Position numbers and translations under genes: made by a program. The notes under the pieces were generated by a model. That model saw only the letters and a program-made list of their open reading frames with translations, was not told where the DNA came from and searched no databases. This document shows positions 59,801 to 64,000 of a DNA stretch of 64,000 bases, in pieces (positions within the stretch are counted from its first letter, which is position 1; every line of letters begins with the position of its first letter). This DNA is from Cryptomeria japonica (Eukaryota; Streptophyta; Pinopsida; Cupressales; Cupressaceae), in contig NC_081414.1 in NCBI RefSeq assembly GCF_030272615.1, forward strand, positions 304,998,164-305,062,163. The letters are read 5' to 3'.

Positions 59801-60976
59801 GTTCAAGAATTTACCTTTGTCTCCTATCATATGATGTGAGCATCCTGAATCAATGATCCATTCATCCTTTACTTCAACTTTAGCTGCCAGGGCCTATACT
59901 ACCGGTTGAGCAGTAGGTGTCGATTGATCTTCTGTTATAGCAACAAAAACCCATCCATTGTCTGTTGGATCCTCATCAGAATCATCAGTCACACCTTCAT
60001 CAGCAATGTAACAAGATTTGTCTTTATTCTTCTTAAATTTGTATCTCTGATATTCAAGGTTAGGCTTGTATGTTCTTCTAGCTTCTTCTCTTAGTCTAGC
60101 ATGTCTATCAGGGCATCTTGGAGCCATATGACCAATCTTATTGCAGTTAAAACATTTAAAGGGTTCTTTACCTTCATACTTACTTCCAACTGTACCTTTA
60201 GGCATTTTCCTTGCAAATAGTGCTTCAAGTTCCTCAAGTTCTTCATTTTCTTCCCTACTTTCTTCAAGTTCTCTTGCATAAAAGGCTTTCAAATCAGATT
60301 TGTCAAATGATGGAGCAGATGATGTTGATTCTTTAAAGGCCAAATCTATCTTTATAGTAGCAACAGGACCAAATTCTTCAATTTCAAAAGCTGAAAGTTT
60401 CCCAATCAATGTATCCCTAGTAACTGATGTATTAGGCATTGTTCTTAACTCATTTATAGCAGTGACTTTCATTTTATATGACGGTGGCAATCCTCTTAAA
60501 ACTTTTGAAATAATTTCATCCTCACTTAAGGTTCCTCCACAACATTTAATACCCAAAACAATTTCATTTACTCTTTCCATAAAAGTAGAAACCCTTTCAT
60601 CTTCTTCCATTTTCATATGTTCATACCTGACTCGGAAGCTTTCAAGTTTTGCAATTTTGACTGTGGAGTCTCCTTCATTCAGTGTTTCCAAATGATCCCA
60701 AATAGCTTTAGCAGTAGACCTATCTGATAGTCTCATAATTTGTTGATCTAATAATGCGCTCAAAAGTGCTTCTCTTGCTTTGCAATCATTTCCCTCATCT
60801 TTAGTCAAGTTAGCTGGACTAGGCTGACCTTGTACAGCAGCGGTATAACCATTCTTTGTAACATCCCAGATGTATTTTCCAATGCAATTTAGATGTGTCT
60901 CCATTATGATCTCCCATATGCCATAGTTGGTTCCATCAAGTTTAGGACTGTCCTTCCTAAAATAATTAGTAGACAT
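56822..60976 (-). pseudogene. Copia2 gag-pol polyprotein with six in-frame stops
   Basis: One frame of 1,385 codons from ATG 60974-60976 to TAG 56822; stops at 59894, 59069, 58583, 58139, 57707 and 57125, no frameshift. Gag 1-360 has a complete zinc knuckle C275-C278-H283-C288. Protease has DSG at codon 376. Integrase has H/H/CKEC and the triad Asp (HTDLCGP), Asp (RSDQGGE) and Glu (VVERKNR). Reverse transcriptase has [29 protein letters not shown] and a box reading FFDD where copia elements have YVDD. RNase H has AYTNANWAGD where both acidic residues of the usual DAD are Asn; it ends HSKTKHISIK, IFTKPLPKETF. It once encoded all copia replication functions; now inactive, though the framework is intact. 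Confidence 0.95.
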
Positions 60977-61018
60977 TGGATCTCCTCAAGCTATTAAACT
61001 TCTGCAAAAGAGGACTAT

Positions 61019-61030
61019 GCTCTGATACCA
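61019..61030 (-). other. Copia2 primer-binding site
   Basis: Minus-strand TGGTATCAGAGC, a full match to the initiator-tRNA-Met complement, directly inside the 5' LTR. Confidence 0.9.
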
Positions 61031-61032
61031 AT

Positions 61033-62097
61033 TTTTAGGTCCCAGAGACAACTAAGAGGGGGGGGGGGTTGAATCAGTTGTCAAATAAATTTAAACCAAA
61101 AACAACTTAACCAACTTAATGCTTAATATCGGTAAACCAGTTCAATATGTTGATAGATAGCTTTAACAGTTAATTACTATACCGATAAGGATTAGTGCAT
61201 GAAACATAAACACAAAGTCATCCACAACACATAACACCAATATTTGTACGTGGAAACCCTATAAGGGGAAAAACCATGGTGGGAAACCTTACCCACAATC
61301 AAATGATACTACTGTAGATAGTAAGTGTACATAAATGGGGTCTCCACATGCAGAAAGGCCAACTGCCTAGAGCTCATTGCTCAATCACAAAATGGGAGTC
61401 ATACTGACTACAGTTGGATGGTTAAATCCAATAAGAATGTACTGCACAAAATAGCATCTTCATATGCTAGATTCAGTATCAGTGTAATGCTAATATGCTT
61501 TCACAAGAACCCTCTTTCAATCTTCAAATGATGTCTGTGTGTATAGCTCTACTTATTCTCGCATATACCTTCACAAAAACCTTCTTCGTATTCCACACTT
61601 GATCTTACAAATAAGATCTTACATTTATACCATAACCTAAGACCAATTTTAGTAGGTCGGCTCTACAAGATATTACAATAAAAACATTTTACAAATAATA
61701 TAATATCTGATGCAATAACCGATTGAACATGTCAACTTAATGCATTTACAACAATAATTAATCATCTCCATAGCATGCCATGTTGATCTGGAAAAGATAA
61801 ACCTACCGGTGTAACCCTAGACCTATTTGTCGGTAACAGCAAATATGCAACTATGAATATACCAATGAACAAAACTCTAGGACAAGATGTCCAAACGATG
61901 TCTTCAACATAACCATGTGTTTTCCATAGCATTCCAAGTGTCGGTGATCATTATATCTTGTCGGTGTACCAGATACCGGTGACTGTGCATGAGTCACTTG
62001 CTTGCCGGTGAATGTTGTTGATTCTCCAAAGTGCCAAAGTTGATAAGAGTTTAGTAGGTGCTGACATCAATGACAAAACCATACCAAAATACCAACA
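61033..62097 (-). repeat. Copia2 5' LTR
   Basis: Aligns with 55372-56434 end to end. Its inner terminal CA is changed to AA (TT on the plus strand at 61033). Outer end CCAACA at 62097. Confidence 0.93.
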
Positions 62098-62102
62098 GAA
62101 AT

Positions 62103-63097
62103 TGTTGTAGCAGTGACATGCAAGAAGAATAAATGAAGGGGTAGAACAATCCATAGACCTTAGTGATGGATTGGTCCTGGAATGTTTGCCCCTGCCACAC
62201 TTGGCATACTGGTTATGGTTCATCATCGAAAGGCCAAACTTCTTATTTAATAACCTGCCCATGATGCTTTGGTTCATAGTTTATTTCAAACCCTTCCTCA
62301 TTGATGTATTCCTTGAACCAATCCATGCCTTTGTTGAACTTTAGACCCAAAACTTTCTACACAAATCTTATATGCTTGATAATTTATGGTCTTCTTGGTT
62401 CAAACACATCAATCAATGGCCCGGAAAGAATAGGCATCATGTGAACTTGTCGATTCCCCCGACAAGTTGCAAAATAGTCCTATGGGGATGAAATAGTGAA
62501 ATGATCATCAATATTAGCAATGACTATTTCAATTTCTCCCAAAAAAGTACCGTCAAAGAGCTTCTGACACAAGTGCGTGGTCGTCACCTTTTCTTCTCCC
62601 ACCTTGATAATCAAAGCTAGCAATATAATAGGGATGTTTGTATTCACTCTGTATCTATGAGAATTTGTGATGAAAGCCTCCCCTAGGATTTTTTTGACTA
62701 CATGAATGATGAGGGGGCTAGAATAATTCAAAACCCCTAAGAGGCGCCTAACTGAAATTTCCCCAAGAAAAGCAAATGTTGTTTGGTAGAAATCAATTGG
62801 ATAGGATAATCCATAGATGCAAAGCTAGAAAAAGCAACAAGGCAAATGGTGGTAAAATGAAGGAATAGAAATGGAATGCAAAAAGAGAAGTTTCAAATAC
62901 CTAAATATATAGAAAACTAAATAGTTGAGAAAGAGATCATAAATGTGCAATAAATGTGATATGAGTAGAAGTCCTAGAAATCTGAAAATATATCTATCGC
63001 AAAATCTTTTGTAGGAAAAATAATCATTCTCAGTCACATTGTACATCATTTGTCCATCAAAATGTGTGAGGGGAAGGCAAGAATCTATGGAGTTCAC
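62103..63097 (-). pseudogene. unrecognised ORF fragments interrupted by Copia2
   Basis: Minus-strand frames: 63097-62825 (no recognisable content), 62731-62480 (KKILGEAFITNSHRYRVNTN, EEKVTTTHLCQKLFDGTFLG, IEIVIANIDDHFTISSP) and then, in another frame, CGRGKHSRTNPSLRSMD up to the Copia2 border at 62103. The middle part looks like genuine coding sequence (mixed hydrophobic and charged, few stops). I do not recognise it; retroelement accessory ORF or old gene fragment are both possible. The continuation left of Copia2 (below 55367) shows no matching frame. Confidence 0.4.
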
Positions 63098-64000
63098 CCA
63101 AACATTAAATTAGAAAAAATGAATTTTGAGTGAATGAATAAAAGGACCAGAGCCAAAAAACTGGAGTCATCATCTTTTTGGTTTAAGCCCAAAGACCTCC
63201 CTAAACCCTAAATTTACCTAGGCTATCCTTGTCTCTTTTTGTTATAACCTTGTAATGACTTCCTAAAGCCAGTGTTTGGTCACTTAAGTCATGACTTAAG
63301 CCTTTTGCATTGTTTTTGTGACCAGCCCCTTCTTGCTAGCCACCTAGTTGCTTTATTTCCTAAGCCTTTATCTTGTTGTACATCTTTTGTAAGATTGACC
63401 GCCCTGATGATCATGTAGTTGCACAATTAATCCAAGATGTTCACTCACCCTAACTCTACAACTCCACCCGCTCACATGGCACATGGGCCCCACAAAAATA
63501 TGACTAATTCTAAGTGGATCAATAAGCTTCCACCTATTGTTGGTAGACACATTGGAGATGTGGGCCCAATTTCCTCACCACATATGCTATAGTTTTGCTC
63601 AATCACTTTCCATTCATCTAACGGTCTAGATTATTGCGCAGTTATGCAGCTAACCAAAGTTGTTTATAGGAGTTAACTCTACAACTCCGGGCTTTCATAT
63701 GCGGCACATGGACCCTACCAATGATGATGACACACATTTGGCCCACTAAAAAAATGACAAGTGGAGGACTATATGACATGGAAATAATGTGGGTCCAACA
63801 TACCCACCTCTTAAGTGTGATATTGAAAGGTTATATTTTGCAAGATCAACAGACAGGATCTTCGTGTGATTGGATAGAAATGCTTGAAAGAGATAATTCC
63901 TCAATGTTGAGGGATTTTTATAAATGGTGAATTATAAAATATGGATAAAAGAATCTACATTTTTGCTTCCCATTCGTCATTGCCTGACCAATAATTAGTT
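63098..64000. other. no gene; short direct repeat
   Basis: Non-coding. ACTCTACAACTCC followed by CACATGG(C/A)...CCC-type sequence occurs near 63453-63500 and again near 63668-63715, about 215 bases apart. Confidence 0.45.

Larger units (their letters stand above)
55372..62097 (-). mobile_element. Copia2: structurally complete Ty1/copia element
   Basis: LTRs 55372-56434 and 61033-62097, minus-strand gag-pol between them, primer-binding site and polypurine tract in place. In 480 aligned LTR bases I counted 28 differences, mostly transitions. Flanks are GAAGT (55367-55371) and GAAAT (62098-62102), a target duplication with one change. It is the youngest clear insertion in the window by this measure apart from T1, which is similar. 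Confidence 0.95.

Noticed and set aside
1-64000. tRNA, rRNA or intact host genes
   Set aside because: None of the conserved cores were seen while reading both strands; a tRNAscan/Infernal run would settle it.

Overview
The window looks like intergenic DNA of a large plant nuclear genome. Almost everything recognisable is a retroelement: Ty1/copia and Ty3/gypsy LTR elements, two LINEs with plant-type ORF1, solo LTRs with TG...CA ends and 5-bp target duplications, and a plant-mobile-domain gene. A big seed-plant genome such as a conifer would fit, but nothing here identifies the species. No intact host gene, tRNA, rRNA or CRISPR was found. The coding regions are broken mostly by in-frame stops.

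Left third (1-20.2 kb) is a three-level nest. An old copia element (Copia1, 13720-20158) has its 5' LTR cut at 13720 by a gypsy-type element on the minus strand (T1, 2778-13719). T1 in turn has its 3' LTR cut near 2777 by a minus-strand LINE (1-2763). Inside T1 lie a late-gag remnant interrupted by a solo LTR (10318-11810, TSD TATGG) and a plus-strand, antisense plant-mobile-domain gene with its own TATA box and intron.

Middle (21-37 kb) is the most unusual part. A minus-strand gypsy-type element (X) carries, in its LTR, an array of about 32-nt palindromes repeating every ~56 bp. Two further insertions, GL1 (21537-26458, TSD CTTAA) and GL2 (30302-36275, probable TSD), sit inside the two LTR copies of X. 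Each has TG...CCAACA ends and no gag-pol, and looks like one giant LTR. Each carries palindromes followed by a ~1,060-1,100-codon gene of one protein family. GL2 and X then share a downstream series of small hairpins with the constant loop ACTTTGTG/ACTTTGAG. Palindrome arms differ between units but stay self-complementary, so structure rather than sequence seems to be kept.

Right half (37-64 kb) holds a solo copia-type LTR (38012-39621, TSD CCCTA), a 1.0-kb terminal-inverted-repeat element (39721-40744), a 3.7-kb LTR-type insertion (42008-45736, TSD AGCAA) splitting an unrecognised ORF, a second minus-strand LINE (about 46170-51248), a solo gypsy-type LTR (52607-53756, TSD TATAT), and a structurally complete but stop-ridden copia element (Copia2, 55372-62097) whose LTRs differ by about 6% in a hand-counted sample. 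Stretches between these are AT-rich and show no gene.
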